Below, one piece after another: positions 46,361 through 56,471 of a DNA stretch of 64,000 nucleotides (positions are counted from its first letter, which is position 1; every line of letters begins with the position of its first letter). The DNA is from Parvibaculum sedimenti (GTDB taxonomy: Bacteria; Pseudomonadota; Alphaproteobacteria; Parvibaculales; Parvibaculaceae): NCBI RefSeq assembly GCF_009184905.1, contig NZ_WESC01000001.1:1-64000 (forward strand), given 5' to 3'. The position numbers and the translations under genes are program-made. Below the pieces are notes generated by a model. It was given only the letters and a program-made list of their open reading frames with translations. It was not told the origin of the DNA and ran no database searches.

Positions 46361-47416
46361 TTGGGCGCATCGGGAGGGATGAAGACCTTCGGAAGGAATG
46401 GTGGTGCAGGCGGTGGCCGGGCAGCGCCGGGCGATAGCGAGAGCCTCGTCATCGCCTTTGACGACAACCGGCTTCTTACAGAGCTTTTTGGCGAGCACGA
46501 TCGAAACCTCGCCCGCATCGAGGAAGGCCTCGGCGTTCTGGCCAGTTCCCGCGGCAACAAGCTTGTCATCACAGGAAAACCGGAAGCCCGCGCGCAGGCC
46601 GACCGCGTTCTCCGCGAACTTTATCAACGCCTGAAATCGGGCCTCGACGTGAATGCCGGCGAGGTCGATGGAGCCATCCGAATGTCGAAAGCTCCGGAAG
46701 AAGAAGCAGGCCGGGCTGCCGGCGGCGCCCGCCAGATCCAGACCAAGCGCCGCGTCATCGGGCCGCGATCGCCGACACAGGCGACCTATATCGACGCGCT
46801 GATGAAGCATGAACTCGTCTTTGGCATCGGCCCGGCGGGCACCGGCAAGACTTATCTCGCCGTCGCCGTCGCCGTGCAGATGCTTCTCCAGAAGCGTGTT
46901 GACCGCATCATCCTGTCGCGTCCCGCCGTCGAGGCGGGCGAGCGGCTGGGCTTCCTTCCCGGCGACCTCAAGGAAAAGATCGACCCCTATCTGCGTCCGC
47001 TTTACGACGCCCTTTATGACACGCTACCGGGCGAACAGGTGGTGCGCGAGATCGAGTCGGGCGAGATCGAGGTGGCGCCGCTGGCCTTCATGCGCGGCCG
47101 CACCCTCGCCAATTCCTTCGTCATTCTGGACGAGGCGCAGAACACCACGCCCGTTCAGATGAAGATGTTCCTGACCCGCCTCGGCGAGAACAGCCGCATG
47201 GCGATCACGGGCGATCCCTCGCAGGTCGACTTGCCCTTGGGCGCGAAATCCGGCCTCAAGGACGCACTGGAAACGCTGGGCGGCATCGAGGGCATCGGCG
47301 TGGTGCGCTTCACCGATGCCGATGTCGTACGTCATCCCCTCGTGACCCGCGTGGTTAAGGCCTATAATGCCCGCGACCGGGGCCTTCTGGACGCCCGCGG
47401 AGAGGACAAGGAATGA
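46361..47416 (+). CDS. phoH: PhoH family ATPase
   Basis: 351 residues. A short Gly-rich leader, a KH-like region, then the PhoH ATPase core: FGIGPAGTGKTYLAVAVAV (Walker A), LSRPAVEAGERLGFLPGDLKEKIDPY, VILDEAQNTTPVQMKMFLTRLGENSRM and TGDPSQVDLP. PhoH-like proteins act with YbeY in RNA metabolism. The start is TTG at 46361, with AGGGAG 5 bases upstream; ATG at 46379 lacks good spacing. It overlaps ybeY by ATGA. Confidence 0.94.
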   Translation: MGASGGMKTFGRNGGAGGGRAAPGDSESLVIAFDDNRLLTELFGEHDRNLARIEEGLGVLASSRGNKLVITGKPEARAQADRVLRELYQRLKSGLDVNAGEVDGAIRMSKAPEEEAGRAAGGARQIQTKRRVIGPRSPTQATYIDALMKHELVFGIGPAGTGKTYLAVAVAVQMLLQKRVDRIILSRPAVEAGERLGFLPGDLKEKIDPYLRPLYDALYDTLPGEQVVREIESGEIEVAPLAFMRGRTLANSFVILDEAQNTTPVQMKMFLTRLGENSRMAITGDPSQVDLPLGAKSGLKDALETLGGIEGIGVVRFTDADVVRHPLVTRVVKAYNARDRGLLDARGEDKE

Positions 47417-47979
47417 GCCCGAGCCGACAATCGAAAACGCTGGAAGATCAGAGCCCCGTTTCCGGGCTTGAGATCGACATATTGCGCGAGGCGGGAAACT
47501 GGGCGGCGGACGCGGAAGAACTGGTGCGCCGCGCCGCCGAGCATGCCTATGTCGTGGCGGGGCCTGCCGAAGAAGCGGAACTTTGCGTCGTTCTCGCCGA
47601 CGATCCCTTCGTTCAGGCCCTGAACAAGACCTGGCGCGGCAAGGACAAGCCGACCAACGTACTGTCCTTTCCGACCGGCGACATGCCGCAGGCCGAACCG
47701 GTGCAGACGCAGCTTCTCGGCGATGTCGTGCTGGCGCTCGAAACCATCGAGCGCGAGGCGAAGGAACAGGGCAAGACTTTTCCAGATCACCTGTCTCACC
47801 TCGTCGTGCATGGGGTGCTGCATCTTCTCGGTCACGACCATGAGGTCGATGCCGAGGCCGAAGAGATGGAAGCGCTCGAACGCGACATTCTCGAGGATCT
47901 CGACATAACGGACCCTTACTCGCCGAGCGACGGTTCCGACGACTCGCGCAAGCGTTCTCCCCGCGGCCCCGATGTCTGA
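47413..47979 (+). CDS. ybeY: YbeY rRNA maturation endoribonuclease
   Basis: 188 residues. The three-His zinc site is HGVLHLLGHDH; NKTWRGKDKPTNVLSFP is the family motif upstream. YbeY matures 16S rRNA 3' ends and takes part in ribosome quality control. The last ~25 residues are a disordered acidic/basic tail. It overlaps the corC ATG at 47972. Confidence 0.96.
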   Translation: MSPSRQSKTLEDQSPVSGLEIDILREAGNWAADAEELVRRAAEHAYVVAGPAEEAELCVVLADDPFVQALNKTWRGKDKPTNVLSFPTGDMPQAEPVQTQLLGDVVLALETIEREAKEQGKTFPDHLSHLVVHGVLHLLGHDHEVDAEAEEMEALERDILEDLDITDPYSPSDGSDDSRKRSPRGPDV

Positions 47980-48955
47980 CGCGCAGAAAATATCCGACCG
48001 AACCGACACGGCCTCATTGGCCGACGAACCGAAACCGCGCGCGAGCTTCGCGCGGCGTCTCCAGACGCTCTGGCGCAATGTTCTCGGTGCGCCCTCCGCG
48101 AGCGATCCGACGCTGCTCGAAAGTCTCGAGGAAGCGCTGGAAGGCCGCGACGAGGAAGGCCGTGCGCTTGCCCCCGAAGAGCGCCACATGCTGGCGAATA
48201 TTCTGAGCTTCGGCGAACTTCGCGTCGATGACGTTATGGTGCCGCGCGCCGATGTCGTCGCGGTGGAGGAAAGCGACACGCTGGAAGAGATACTGCGCCT
48301 CTATCGCGAGTCGACCCATTCGCGCATGCCGATCTATCGCGAGACGCTGGACGATCCGCTGGGCATGGTCCACATCAAGGATGTGGTCACCTATCTCGCG
48401 ACAGACGGAACCGGCGCACCTCGCGACCCCTTCTCGCTCAAGGCGGTCCGGCGCGAGGTGCTTTTCGTACCGCCTTCCATGCCGGCGCTCGATCTGCTCC
48501 TGAAGATGCAGGCGACGCACATCCACCTCGCTCTCGTCATCGATGAATATGGCGGCACCGACGGTCTCGTCACCATCGAGAATCTGGTCGAGGAAATCGT
48601 CGGCGACATCGAGGACGAGCATGATACCGATCAGGGCCCTTTGCTCGTGAAGCGCGACGACGGCACGATCGATGCTGATGCCCGCGCGCCGATCGAGGAA
48701 CTCGAGGATATGATCGGGTTGAAACTCGTCGACGAGGAAGGCGATGACGATATCGAGACGCTGGGCGGCCTCGTCTTTTCGTTGGTCGGGCGCGTGCCTG
48801 TGCGCGGCGAACTCATCAAGCATCCGCTCGGCCTTGAATTCGAGGTGAAGGACGCCGATCCGCGCCGCATCAAGAAACTCCGCATTCACAAGGTCGAAGC
48901 CGCCGCGTCATCGGACGAGGATGGCACGGACGATGACAAGCGGGCGGCAAGCTGA
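47972..48955 (+). CDS. CorC/HlyC-type CBS-domain protein
   Basis: 327 residues. Two CBS domains lie at about 80-205 (VDDVMVPRADVVAVEESDTLEEILRLYRESTHSRMPIY; VPPSMPALDLLLKMQATHIHLALVIDEYGGTDGLVTIEN), followed by a CorC_HlyC transporter-associated domain. There is no membrane part, so it matches CorC rather than the full CorB. The family is linked to Mg/Co export and adenosine-nucleotide sensing. It sits between ybeY and lnt, the same order as in E. coli. Confidence 0.92.
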   Translation: MSDAQKISDRTDTASLADEPKPRASFARRLQTLWRNVLGAPSASDPTLLESLEEALEGRDEEGRALAPEERHMLANILSFGELRVDDVMVPRADVVAVEESDTLEEILRLYRESTHSRMPIYRETLDDPLGMVHIKDVVTYLATDGTGAPRDPFSLKAVRREVLFVPPSMPALDLLLKMQATHIHLALVIDEYGGTDGLVTIENLVEEIVGDIEDEHDTDQGPLLVKRDDGTIDADARAPIEELEDMIGLKLVDEEGDDDIETLGGLVFSLVGRVPVRGELIKHPLGLEFEVKDADPRRIKKLRIHKVEAAASSDEDGTDDDKRAAS

Positions 48956-48958
48956 CGC

Positions 48959-50656
48959 ATGAATGCCGATCGCGGCTTGACCGCCCTCTTTTCCGCCCTG
49001 GAGCGGGTTGCGCGGGAGGTCGCGCTGCTGAGAAGCTGGCGACGGTTGCTCGCGGCCTTCTTCGCGGGCTCGCTCAGCGTGCTGGCGCTGCCCCCCATCC
49101 ATTTCCTGCCGATCCTCTTCGTCACCTTTCCCGTGCTCGTCTGGTTGCTGGACGGGCTCGGTGGTCCGGCTTCGGTCGTTCTCGGTGAAGACGCCACGGC
49201 CACGCGGCGGCGCATGCTGCGCGGCGGCGCGGCCATCGGCTGGTGGTTCGGCTTTGGCTATTTCCTCTTCGGCCTTCACTGGATCGGCTATGCCTTCATG
49301 GTCGAGGCGGAGAAGTTCGCGATCTTCATGCCCTTCGCGATCACGCTGTTGCCTGCGGGCCTGGCGATCTTCACAGGGGCCGCGACGGCGCTCGCCCGCG
49401 CCGTCTGGCTTCCGGGCTATCTGCGCATCGTTTCGCTCGCGATCAGCTGGTGCATCTTCGAATGGTTGCGCGGCCATGTGCTGACGGGTTTTCCCTGGAA
49501 CCTCATTGGCGAGAGCTTCACGGCGTCCGACGCGCTGATGCAATGGGCGGCGCTTACGGGGGCCTATGGACTTTCTTTCATTGCGATCCTGATCGTCGCG
49601 GCGCCTGCCTTCTTCGATCCGCATGCGCGCGCGGCCGATATTCATTCGGTGCGGCTCTCGATCCGCGAAGTGCTGGTCGTGCCCTTCGCGGCGCTCGCCG
49701 CGCTCGTGCTTCTCTGGGCGGGTGGCGCGATGCGCCTCGCGGCGGCGGAGCCCCATGTGGCCAGCCCCGACGATGTCATGCTTCGGATCGTGCAGCCCAA
49801 TATTCCGCAGACACAGAAATGGCGGCCTGAAAGCCGCATCGCCATCCTCGGCCAGTTTCTCCGCATGAGTTCCGACCCGACGCCCGAGGCGCCGCAAGGC
49901 CTTGGTCCCCATTCGATCGTCGTCTGGCCGGAGTCGGCGCTCTCGATCTTTCTCGCCCGCGAGCCCTACGTGCTCTCCGCGATCTCCCGCATGCTGCCCA
50001 AGGGCGCGCTTCTCATCACGGGAAGTGTGCGCGGCGAGCCCTCTCCAGATGGGCCAGCCGACAAGCTCGAGCGTTTCTACAACAGTCTCTACACGGTCGA
50101 TTCAGACGGCAAGATCATCGCCACCTACGACAAGTTCCACCTTGTTCCCTTCGGCGAGTATCTGCCCTATCACCGCTGGCTCGAAAGCATCGGCCTGCAC
50201 AAGCTGACCAAGCTTCAGGGGAGTTTCGATGTCGGCCCCGGCCCGATAACGATGCCGTTGCCCGGCGCGCCGTCTGCAAGCCCCCTCATTTGCTACGAGA
50301 TCATCTTCCCGGAAGCCGTGGTCAACGCGACGAAGAGGCCGGGCTGGATTGTCAATGTGACCAACGACGCATGGTTCGGCTCGTCGAGTGGCCCCTACCA
50401 GCACTTGTCTCAGGTGCGCCTCCGGGCGGTCGAACAGGGCCTGCCCATCGCGCGCGCCGCCAATACCGGCATTTCCGCGGTCATCGACCCCTATGGCCGC
50501 ATTCTCGCCCAAAGGGCGCTCAATACGGCGGGCGTCATCGACTATCCGCTCCCCCATGCCCTTGCGCCCACGCCCTATGCCCGTTTCGGCGACTGGCTCT
50601 TTGGGCTTTTGCTCCTTGCCGGCGCCGGCTTTCTTTACGCTTTCAGGCCGCGCTGA
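48959..50656 (+). CDS. lnt: apolipoprotein N-acyltransferase
   Basis: 565 residues. About seven transmembrane segments flank a nitrilase-type domain. The catalytic triad sits in VVWPESALS (Glu), YDKFHLVPFGEYLP (Lys) and SPLICYEIIFPE (Cys). Lnt N-acylates the lipoprotein N-terminal Cys, the last maturation step before Lol export; the lipoproteins in this window are its likely substrates. The start is ATG at 48959. Confidence 0.96.
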   Translation: MNADRGLTALFSALERVAREVALLRSWRRLLAAFFAGSLSVLALPPIHFLPILFVTFPVLVWLLDGLGGPASVVLGEDATATRRRMLRGGAAIGWWFGFGYFLFGLHWIGYAFMVEAEKFAIFMPFAITLLPAGLAIFTGAATALARAVWLPGYLRIVSLAISWCIFEWLRGHVLTGFPWNLIGESFTASDALMQWAALTGAYGLSFIAILIVAAPAFFDPHARAADIHSVRLSIREVLVVPFAALAALVLLWAGGAMRLAAAEPHVASPDDVMLRIVQPNIPQTQKWRPESRIAILGQFLRMSSDPTPEAPQGLGPHSIVVWPESALSIFLAREPYVLSAISRMLPKGALLITGSVRGEPSPDGPADKLERFYNSLYTVDSDGKIIATYDKFHLVPFGEYLPYHRWLESIGLHKLTKLQGSFDVGPGPITMPLPGAPSASPLICYEIIFPEAVVNATKRPGWIVNVTNDAWFGSSSGPYQHLSQVRLRAVEQGLPIARAANTGISAVIDPYGRILAQRALNTAGVIDYPLPHALAPTPYARFGDWLFGLLLLAGAGFLYAFRPR

Positions 50657-50862
50657 AGCCTGCCCACCGGAGGTTGGTTCCGGCTGAATGAAACTTTTGT
50701 TGCAGGGTTTGCCGCCTGACGGTTGTATTTCTTGCCGAAAGGCGGCATCGGTTGCATATCGTCGGAACGGGCCTCAAGTCCTCTCCGGCGCGGCCGCCGG
50801 GGCGATGTGGTCCGGTTTGCTGGTTCTGCCGGTTCGCGCCGGTTGCGGTTAAGAGGTGCGCC

Positions 50863-51330
50863 TTGCCAAGGAAATCGCCCAATCCAATCGACGTCTATGT
50901 CGGCGGCCGGGTTCGCATGCGGCGCATGCTCATCGGCATGAGCCAGGAAAAGCTTGGCGAAAGCCTGGGGCTCACCTTCCAGCAGGTGCAGAAATACGAG
51001 AAGGGCGCTAACCGGATCGGGGCGAGCCGCCTCTATCAGATCGCCCGCGTGTTGAATGTTCCGGTGGAGTTCTTCTATGAGGGCATTCAGGTCGACGATG
51101 CGGTCGAAACCGAAGGAATGGCCGAAGCCGAGCCGTCCAATTTCGATTTCGACATGCTTTCGACCTCCGAGGGCATCCAGCTCAACAGCGCCTTTTTCGC
51201 CATTCGCGACCCGAAGGTCAGAAAGCGCGTGCTCGAACTCGTCAAGGCGCTGGGCGAGACCGAAGCTCCCGGCCTTTCGGATGGGGCGGACGGCGCCGCT
51301 GCGGACGGCGAATTGGTCGATGAAACCTAA
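50863..51330 (+). CDS. XRE family transcriptional regulator
   Basis: 155 residues. The helix-turn-helix is VRMRRMLIGMSQEKLGESLGLTFQQVQKYEKGANRIGASRLYQIARVL, typical of the alphaproteobacterial family with a PNPIDVYVGGRV leader. A C-terminal ~80-residue tail has no known domain. TTG at 50863 is chosen because AAGAGG lies 6 bases upstream; longer readings to 50752 include Cys-rich, non-conserved sequence. It lies just upstream of metK, a conserved position in alphaproteobacteria, so it may affect metK. Confidence 0.9.
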   Translation: MPRKSPNPIDVYVGGRVRMRRMLIGMSQEKLGESLGLTFQQVQKYEKGANRIGASRLYQIARVLNVPVEFFYEGIQVDDAVETEGMAEAEPSNFDFDMLSTSEGIQLNSAFFAIRDPKVRKRVLELVKALGETEAPGLSDGADGAAADGELVDET

Positions 51331-51353
51331 GACCGCGACATTACTGTGAAAAA

Positions 51354-51372
51354 GGGTCACGGGAGTTGACCC
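51354..51372 (+). other. hairpin between the XRE gene and metK
   Basis: GGGTCA-CGGGAGT-TGACCC is a perfect 6-bp stem with a 7-base loop, 22 bases past the XRE stop and ~100 bases before metK. It could end the upstream transcript, serve as an operator or belong to a metK leader. No U tract follows. Confidence 0.4.
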
Positions 51373-51469
51373 AATGGGCTTTCCTTGCAAAAACCTTTGA
51401 CGCTCGACGGCCCGGTTTCGCCGCGTTTCGTCGATATGACATCAACACCGAACTTCCTCTGACGGGAGC

Positions 51470-52645
51470 ATGACATTGGCCCGGTCCAATTATCTCTTCA
51501 CCAGCGAATCCGTTTCCGAAGGCCATCCCGACAAGGTCTGCGACCGGATTTCCGATGCTGTGCTCGACCTTTACCTGTCGGCCGACCCCTTCGCGCGCGT
51601 CGCCTGCGAAACGCTGACGACGACGAACAAGATCGTTCTCGCGGGCGAAGTTCGCGGTCCCGCCTCGATCACGAAGGAAAAGATCGAGGAAACGGCGCGT
51701 AACGCGGTGCGTGAGATCGGCTATGAACAGGCCGGTTTCCACTGGAAGCATGCCGATGTGGAAGTCCTGCTTCACGCCCAGTCGGCGGACATCGCCCAGG
51801 GCGTCGACGCCGCGGGCAACAAGGATGAAGGCGCGGGCGACCAGGGCATCATGTTCGGCTATGCCTGCACCGAAACCGACGTGCTCATGCCGGCGCCCAT
51901 CATTTATGCGCACCGTATCCTGAAGCGCATGGCGGAAGACCGCCATTCGGGCAAGCGCCCCGAATTCGAGCCGGACGCGAAGAGCCAGGTCACGCTGCGT
52001 TATGAAGGCGGCAAGCCGGTCGGCGTCACTTCCGTCGTCGTCTCGACGCAGCACAAGGAGCACGTCTCGCAGCCGGAATTGCGCGAACTGGTGCGCGCCT
52101 ATGTGAAGGAAGTTCTGCCCGAGGGCTGGTTCCCTTCCGAAGAAGAATTCTACGTGAACCCGACCGGCAAGTTTGTCATCGGCGGCCCGGACGGGGACGC
52201 CGGCCTCACCGGCCGCAAGATCATCGTGGACACTTACGGCGGCGCGGCGCCCCATGGCGGCGGCGCCTTCTCCGGCAAGGATCCGACGAAGGTCGACCGT
52301 TCGGCGGCTTATGCCGCGCGCTATGTGGCGAAAAACGTCGTTGCCGCAGGCCTTGCGGACCGTTGCACGCTCCAGCTTTCCTACGCTATCGGCGTTTCGA
52401 AGCCGCTGTCGATCTATGTCGATCTGCACGGCACCGGCAAGGTGGACGAGGCGGCGATTGAACTCGCGATCCCGCGCGTCATCGACCTTTCTCCGCGTGG
52501 CATCCGTGAGCATCTCCAGCTCAACCGCCCGATCTACACGCGCACCTCGTCCTACGGCCATTTCGGCCGTATCCCGGAAGCCGATGGCGGCTTTTCGTGG
52601 GAAAAGACGGACCTTGCCGAGAAGCTCAAGGCGGAGATCCGCTGA
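51470..52645 (+). CDS. metK: S-adenosylmethionine synthetase
   Basis: 391 residues. MetK makes SAM from methionine and ATP. Motifs: [37 protein letters not shown], and [27 protein letters not shown]. The start is ATG at 51470, preceded by ACGGGAGC. SAM feeds several methyltransferases in the window (RsmI, TrmB) and the radical SAM enzymes MiaB and HemW. It is followed by trmB with 3 bases between stop and start. Confidence 0.97.
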   Translation: MTLARSNYLFTSESVSEGHPDKVCDRISDAVLDLYLSADPFARVACETLTTTNKIVLAGEVRGPASITKEKIEETARNAVREIGYEQAGFHWKHADVEVLLHAQSADIAQGVDAAGNKDEGAGDQGIMFGYACTETDVLMPAPIIYAHRILKRMAEDRHSGKRPEFEPDAKSQVTLRYEGGKPVGVTSVVVSTQHKEHVSQPELRELVRAYVKEVLPEGWFPSEEEFYVNPTGKFVIGGPDGDAGLTGRKIIVDTYGGAAPHGGGAFSGKDPTKVDRSAAYAARYVAKNVVAAGLADRCTLQLSYAIGVSKPLSIYVDLHGTGKVDEAAIELAIPRVIDLSPRGIREHLQLNRPIYTRTSSYGHFGRIPEADGGFSWEKTDLAEKLKAEIR

Positions 52646-52648
52646 AGC

Positions 52649-53380
52649 GTGACTGCGCGAACCATAGACCAGAAAGAAAATGCCCGGCGCCGCCATGTCT
52701 ATGGCCGGACGCATGGCAAGACGCTGAAGCCCCGGCAAGCGAACCTGATGGAGACCCTGGCACCCAGGGTCTCCATTTCGCTTGAGGATGGCGAGGTGGA
52801 CCCCCTGACGCTCTTTCCGGCGGGGACCGAAGAGGCCTGGCTCGAGATCGGCTTCGGCGGCGGCGAACATCTTGCCTGGCAGGCCGAGCACTACCGTCAG
52901 GTCGGCTTTATGGGCTGCGAGCCCTTCATCAACGGCGTGGCGAAGCTCGTCTCCGAGATCGACGAGCGCGGGCTACAGAATGTCCGCATTCATGCCGACG
53001 ACGCGCGCTTCCTGCTCGAAAAGCTCAAGCCCGGCACGCTTTCCCGCGTCACCATCAACTATCCCGACCCCTGGCCGAAATCGCGCCACCACAAGCGCCG
53101 CTTCGTGAATGCCGAGACGCTGGCGCTCATTTCGCGGGTCATGAAGGATGGCGGCGAGCTGCGTTTCTCAAGCGATATCCCCCATTACGTCGCCTGGACG
53201 CTCGCCCATATCCGCCGTCACAATCTTGAGGAAAAAGGCCGGTTCGAATGGTTGGCCGAACGCCCTGCCGACTGGCGCGAGCGGCCCGTCGACCAGCCCC
53301 GCACCCGCTATGAGGCCAAGGCCATCCGCGAGGGCCGGACTCCCGCCTATTTGCGCTTCCGTCACGTGGTTTCGGCCTGA
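52649..53380 (+). CDS. trmB: tRNA (guanine-N7-)-methyltransferase
   Basis: 243 residues. TrmB methylates G46 of tRNAs. Motifs: LEIGFGGGEHLAWQAE (SAM binding), GCEPFINGVAKL, and NYPDPWPKSRHHKRRFVN, the family hallmark. The start is GTG at 52649, three bases after metK. Confidence 0.95.
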   Translation: MTARTIDQKENARRRHVYGRTHGKTLKPRQANLMETLAPRVSISLEDGEVDPLTLFPAGTEEAWLEIGFGGGEHLAWQAEHYRQVGFMGCEPFINGVAKLVSEIDERGLQNVRIHADDARFLLEKLKPGTLSRVTINYPDPWPKSRHHKRRFVNAETLALISRVMKDGGELRFSSDIPHYVAWTLAHIRRHNLEEKGRFEWLAERPADWRERPVDQPRTRYEAKAIREGRTPAYLRFRHVVSA

Positions 53381-53402
53381 CGCCGCCCCATTTTGGCGCC
53401 CC

Positions 53403-53432
53403 TTGCGAAAAACCCCCTAATGGCGCTATATA
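53403..53432 (+). promoter_or_regulatory. promoter of the rimP-nusA-infB operon
   Basis: TTGCGA (53403-53408) and TATATA (53427-53432) are 18 bases apart, giving a transcript that starts just ahead of the leader hairpins. The -10 sits in the TGGCGC-TATATA-GGCGCCA near-palindrome. Confidence 0.5.
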
Positions 53433-53496
53433 GGCGCCAAGTTAGCTAAGACGCTTCTCACATAGCGAAGGTCATCGTCGATCTTCGAACTAAGCG

Positions 53497-53533
53497 AGTG
53501 GGTTGTCTCCGGAAACGGGGGCCCGCTTTTTTT
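53497..53533 (+). terminator. rimP leader premature terminator
   Basis: AGTGGG (53497-53502) pairs with CCCGCT (53522-53527), with inner pairs between TCTCC and GGGGG, followed by seven T. It lies ~36 bases before the rimP start, inside the transcript. A rimP leader with a premature terminator is described in bacteria; this looks like an attenuator that would control the whole nusA-infB operon. Confidence 0.65.
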
Positions 53534-53568
53534 GTTTCTGGAGCGCCATTTTCTTCGAAGAGGGTCTA

Positions 53569-54189
53569 TTGGCGGATATCGAGCTCGAACGACAGACAAG
53601 CGACGCGGCGCCGGCTGAAGAAGCCGATGCGCTCGACACGCATCTTGTCGCCGCAGCCGGTCAGCCGAGACGCATTTTCGAACTGATCCGCGGCGCCTCC
53701 GAGGCGGCCGGTTTCGAGATCGTGCGCGTGCGCTACGGTCTCCATGACGGGCATACGCTTCAGATCATGGCGGAGCGTCCCGACGGCACCATGGTCGTCG
53801 CCGATTGCGAGGATCTGTCGAAGATTCTGTCGGCGATCCTTGATGTCGAGGACCCGATTTCGGGGGAATACAATCTTGAGATTTCCTCGCCCGGCATCGA
53901 CCGGCCGCTCACCAGGCCGAAGGATTTCGACCGCTGGGTGGGCTTCGAGGCGAAGGTCGAACTGCGCGATGCCATCGACGGAAGAAAGCGTTTTCGCGGG
54001 ATTCTGCATGGCTTCCAGGACGGCGAGATCCTGCTGGAGCATGAGGTTGAAGGTTTTGCGGAGAAGCAGGTGATCGGCCTGCCGTTCCGCCAGTTGAGCG
54101 AGGCGAAGCTCACCATGAGCGACGACCTCATCAGGGAAAGCTTGAAGCGAAGGGACCGGGACGCCCCGGCCCCATCCGACGGAGAATAG
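53569..54189 (+). CDS. rimP: ribosome maturation factor RimP
   Basis: 206 residues. RimP helps assemble the 30S subunit. Motifs: VRYGLHDGHTLQIMAERPDG, VADCEDLSKILSAILDVEDPISGEYNLEISSPGIDRPLTRPKDF. TTG at 53569 is preferred because GAAGAGGG lies just upstream; a longer reading from 53503 would start inside the terminator. Three bases separate it from nusA. Confidence 0.95.
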   Translation: MADIELERQTSDAAPAEEADALDTHLVAAAGQPRRIFELIRGASEAAGFEIVRVRYGLHDGHTLQIMAERPDGTMVVADCEDLSKILSAILDVEDPISGEYNLEISSPGIDRPLTRPKDFDRWVGFEAKVELRDAIDGRKRFRGILHGFQDGEILLEHEVEGFAEKQVIGLPFRQLSEAKLTMSDDLIRESLKRRDRDAPAPSDGE

Positions 54190-54192
54190 ACA

Positions 54193-55827
54193 ATGGCTGT
54201 TAGCGCCAACCGGCTTGAACTGTTGCAGATCGCCGATGCGGTCGCGCGCGAGAAATCGATCGAGCGCGAAGTCGTCCTCGAGGCGATGGCCGAAGCGATC
54301 CAGAAAGCCGCGCGTTCGCGCTACGGCGCGGAAAATGAAATCCGTGCCCGCATCAATCCGACCACCGGCGAAATTCGTCTGGTGCGCCTGCTCGAAGTCG
54401 TCGAGGAGGTCGAGAACGACGCCGTCCAGATCGAGCTGAGGGATGCGCAGCGCCGCAATCCGGCCGCCCAGCTCGGCGACCTCATCGAGGACGAGTTGCC
54501 GCCTGTCGATTTCGGCCGCATCGCCGCCCAGACCGCCAAGCAGGTCATCGTGCAGAAGGTGCGCGACGCCGAGCGCGAGCGCCAGTACGACGAATACAAG
54601 GATCGCATCGGCGAGATTGTCCACGGCATCGTGAAGCGCGTGGAATATGGCAACGTCATTACCGATCTGGGTCGTGGCGAAGCGATCGTGCGCCGCGACG
54701 AGTTGCTGCCGCGCGAAACCTTCCGCAATGGCGATCGTATCCGCGCCTATATCTACGACGTGCGCCGCGAGCAGCGCGGTCCGCAGATTTTCCTCTCGCG
54801 CACGCATCCGCAGTTCATGGCGAAGCTCTTCGCCCAGGAAGTGCCCGAAATCTATGACGGCATCATCGAGATCAAGGCCGTTGCCCGCGATCCGGGCAGC
54901 CGCGCCAAGATTGCCGTGCTGTCCAACGACAGCTCCATCGATCCCGTCGGCGCCTGCGTCGGCATGAGGGGCTCGCGCGTTCAGGCCGTCGTGAACGAGC
55001 TTCAGGGCGAAAAGATCGACATTATCCAGTGGTCGCCCGATGCCGCGACCTTCATCGTCAACGCGCTCGCGCCTGCCGAAGTCGTCAAGGTCGTGCTCGA
55101 CGAAGATACCAAGCGTATTGAAGTTGTGGTCCCGGATGACCAACTATCGCTTGCGATCGGCCGTCGCGGACAGAACGTGCGGCTTGCCTCGCAACTCACC
55201 GGCTGGGACATCGACATTCTGACCGAAGCCGAAGAGAGCGAGCGCCGTCAGGCCGAGTTTGCGAGCCGCAGCGCGACTTTCGCCGATGCGCTCGATGTGG
55301 ACGAAGTCATCGCACAGCTTCTCGCCTCCGAAGGTTTCTCCTCGATCGAGGAAGTGGCTTACGTGCCGCTCGATGAAATCGCCGAGATCGAAGGTTTCGA
55401 CGAGGATACGGCTCAGGAAATCCAGAGCCGCGCTCTAGATTTCATCGACCGGCAGAATGCCGAATATGACGAGAAGCGCCGTGAACTCGGCGTTGAGGAC
55501 GCGCTCGGCGACATCGAAGGCGTGACGCCGCGCATGCTTGTCGCCTTTGGCGAGAACGACGTGAAGTCGGTGGACGACCTCGCTGGTTGCGCCACCGACG
55601 ACCTGCTCGGCTGGAACGAGACGGTGAACGGCGAACGCAAGCATCAGGCGGGCATTCTCGAAGGCTTCGATATCGACGCCAGCGAGGCGAACGCGCTCAT
55701 CATGCGCGCGCGCGTCAAGGCCGGCTGGATCACGGACGAGGACATGAACAAGGTCGGCCTCACTGCCGATCATGATGTCGATAACCCGACCACCGCCGAC
55801 GAGTTCGAGCAGGACTCGCAGGCCTGA
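54193..55827 (+). CDS. nusA: transcription termination/antitermination factor NusA
   Basis: 544 residues. N-terminal RNA polymerase-binding domain, S1 domain (about 135-200), two KH domains with [10 protein letters not shown] and [24 protein letters not shown], and a C-terminal acidic part with helix-hairpin-helix repeats typical of alphaproteobacteria. NusA controls pausing, termination and antitermination. Confidence 0.97.
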   Translation: MAVSANRLELLQIADAVAREKSIEREVVLEAMAEAIQKAARSRYGAENEIRARINPTTGEIRLVRLLEVVEEVENDAVQIELRDAQRRNPAAQLGDLIEDELPPVDFGRIAAQTAKQVIVQKVRDAERERQYDEYKDRIGEIVHGIVKRVEYGNVITDLGRGEAIVRRDELLPRETFRNGDRIRAYIYDVRREQRGPQIFLSRTHPQFMAKLFAQEVPEIYDGIIEIKAVARDPGSRAKIAVLSNDSSIDPVGACVGMRGSRVQAVVNELQGEKIDIIQWSPDAATFIVNALAPAEVVKVVLDEDTKRIEVVVPDDQLSLAIGRRGQNVRLASQLTGWDIDILTEAEESERRQAEFASRSATFADALDVDEVIAQLLASEGFSSIEEVAYVPLDEIAEIEGFDEDTAQEIQSRALDFIDRQNAEYDEKRRELGVEDALGDIEGVTPRMLVAFGENDVKSVDDLAGCATDDLLGWNETVNGERKHQAGILEGFDIDASEANALIMRARVKAGWITDEDMNKVGLTADHDVDNPTTADEFEQDSQA

Positions 55828-55829
55828 CG

Positions 55830-56471
55830 GTGTCGAAAAAGGCGGAGGCCAAAAAGGCCGAAGAGCGCCACTGTATCGTGACGGGCGAGGTGGGGCCTAA
55901 AGAGGGCCTTATCCGCTTCGTCATCGGTCCCGATGGCGCTCCCGTCGCGGATCTCGGCGAAAAGCTGCCGGGACGAGGTATTTGGGTTTCCGCCAGCCGC
56001 GAGGCGCTGGAAACCGCGATCCGCAAAGGTCTTTTCTCAAAGGCCGCGCGGGAAAAGGTCGAGGTGCCGGAAGGTTTCGCCGAGGATGTCGAGCGGCTTC
56101 TGGCAAAAAGGGCAGCCGATGCCCTGGGTCTGGCCCGCAAGGCAGGCGCCCTGGTCCTCGGCTTCGAGAAGGTTTTGTCGGCGATCGGCAAGGGCGAGGT
56201 CGCCTTTCTGGTCGAGGCCCGGGACGGGTCCGAGGATGGCAGCCGCAAGGTAGCAGCCGCCCTCAGGGCCCATAATTCCGGCACCGAAAAGGCCCAGCCA
56301 CCGATCCTGAGGCCGCTTTGGGCGGCTGAAATGGGTTTGGCATTGGGTCGCGCAAATGTGGTACATGCAGCCCTGACCAAGGGCAGCATGAAAGAAAAAG
56401 TCTTCGGCGACCTCGCCAGACTTGAAAGCTATGGGCGCAAAGAGCGCCCCGTACACGAAGGACTGGCATGA
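55830..56471 (+). CDS. YlxR-type RNA-binding protein (DUF448 plus L7Ae-like)
   Basis: 213 residues. The YlxR domain (about 10-85) carries [24 protein letters not shown] and [19 protein letters not shown]; the second half (95-150) resembles an L7Ae-like fold ([24 protein letters not shown]). The conserved cysteine-rich form has one Cys here. The start is GTG at 55830, two bases after nusA. It overlaps infB by ATGA. Role in RNA or nucleoid binding is inferred. Confidence 0.9.
   Translation: MSKKAEAKKAEERHCIVTGEVGPKEGLIRFVIGPDGAPVADLGEKLPGRGIWVSASREALETAIRKGLFSKAAREKVEVPEGFAEDVERLLAKRAADALGLARKAGALVLGFEKVLSAIGKGEVAFLVEARDGSEDGSRKVAAALRAHNSGTEKAQPPILRPLWAAEMGLALGRANVVHAALTKGSMKEKVFGDLARLESYGRKERPVHEGLA

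Noticed and set aside
51430-51475. SAM/SAH-type riboswitch upstream of metK
   Set aside because: CTTCC can pair with GGGAG at the ribosome-binding site as in SAM/SAH motifs, but the P1 stem and the loop length do not fit the consensus.
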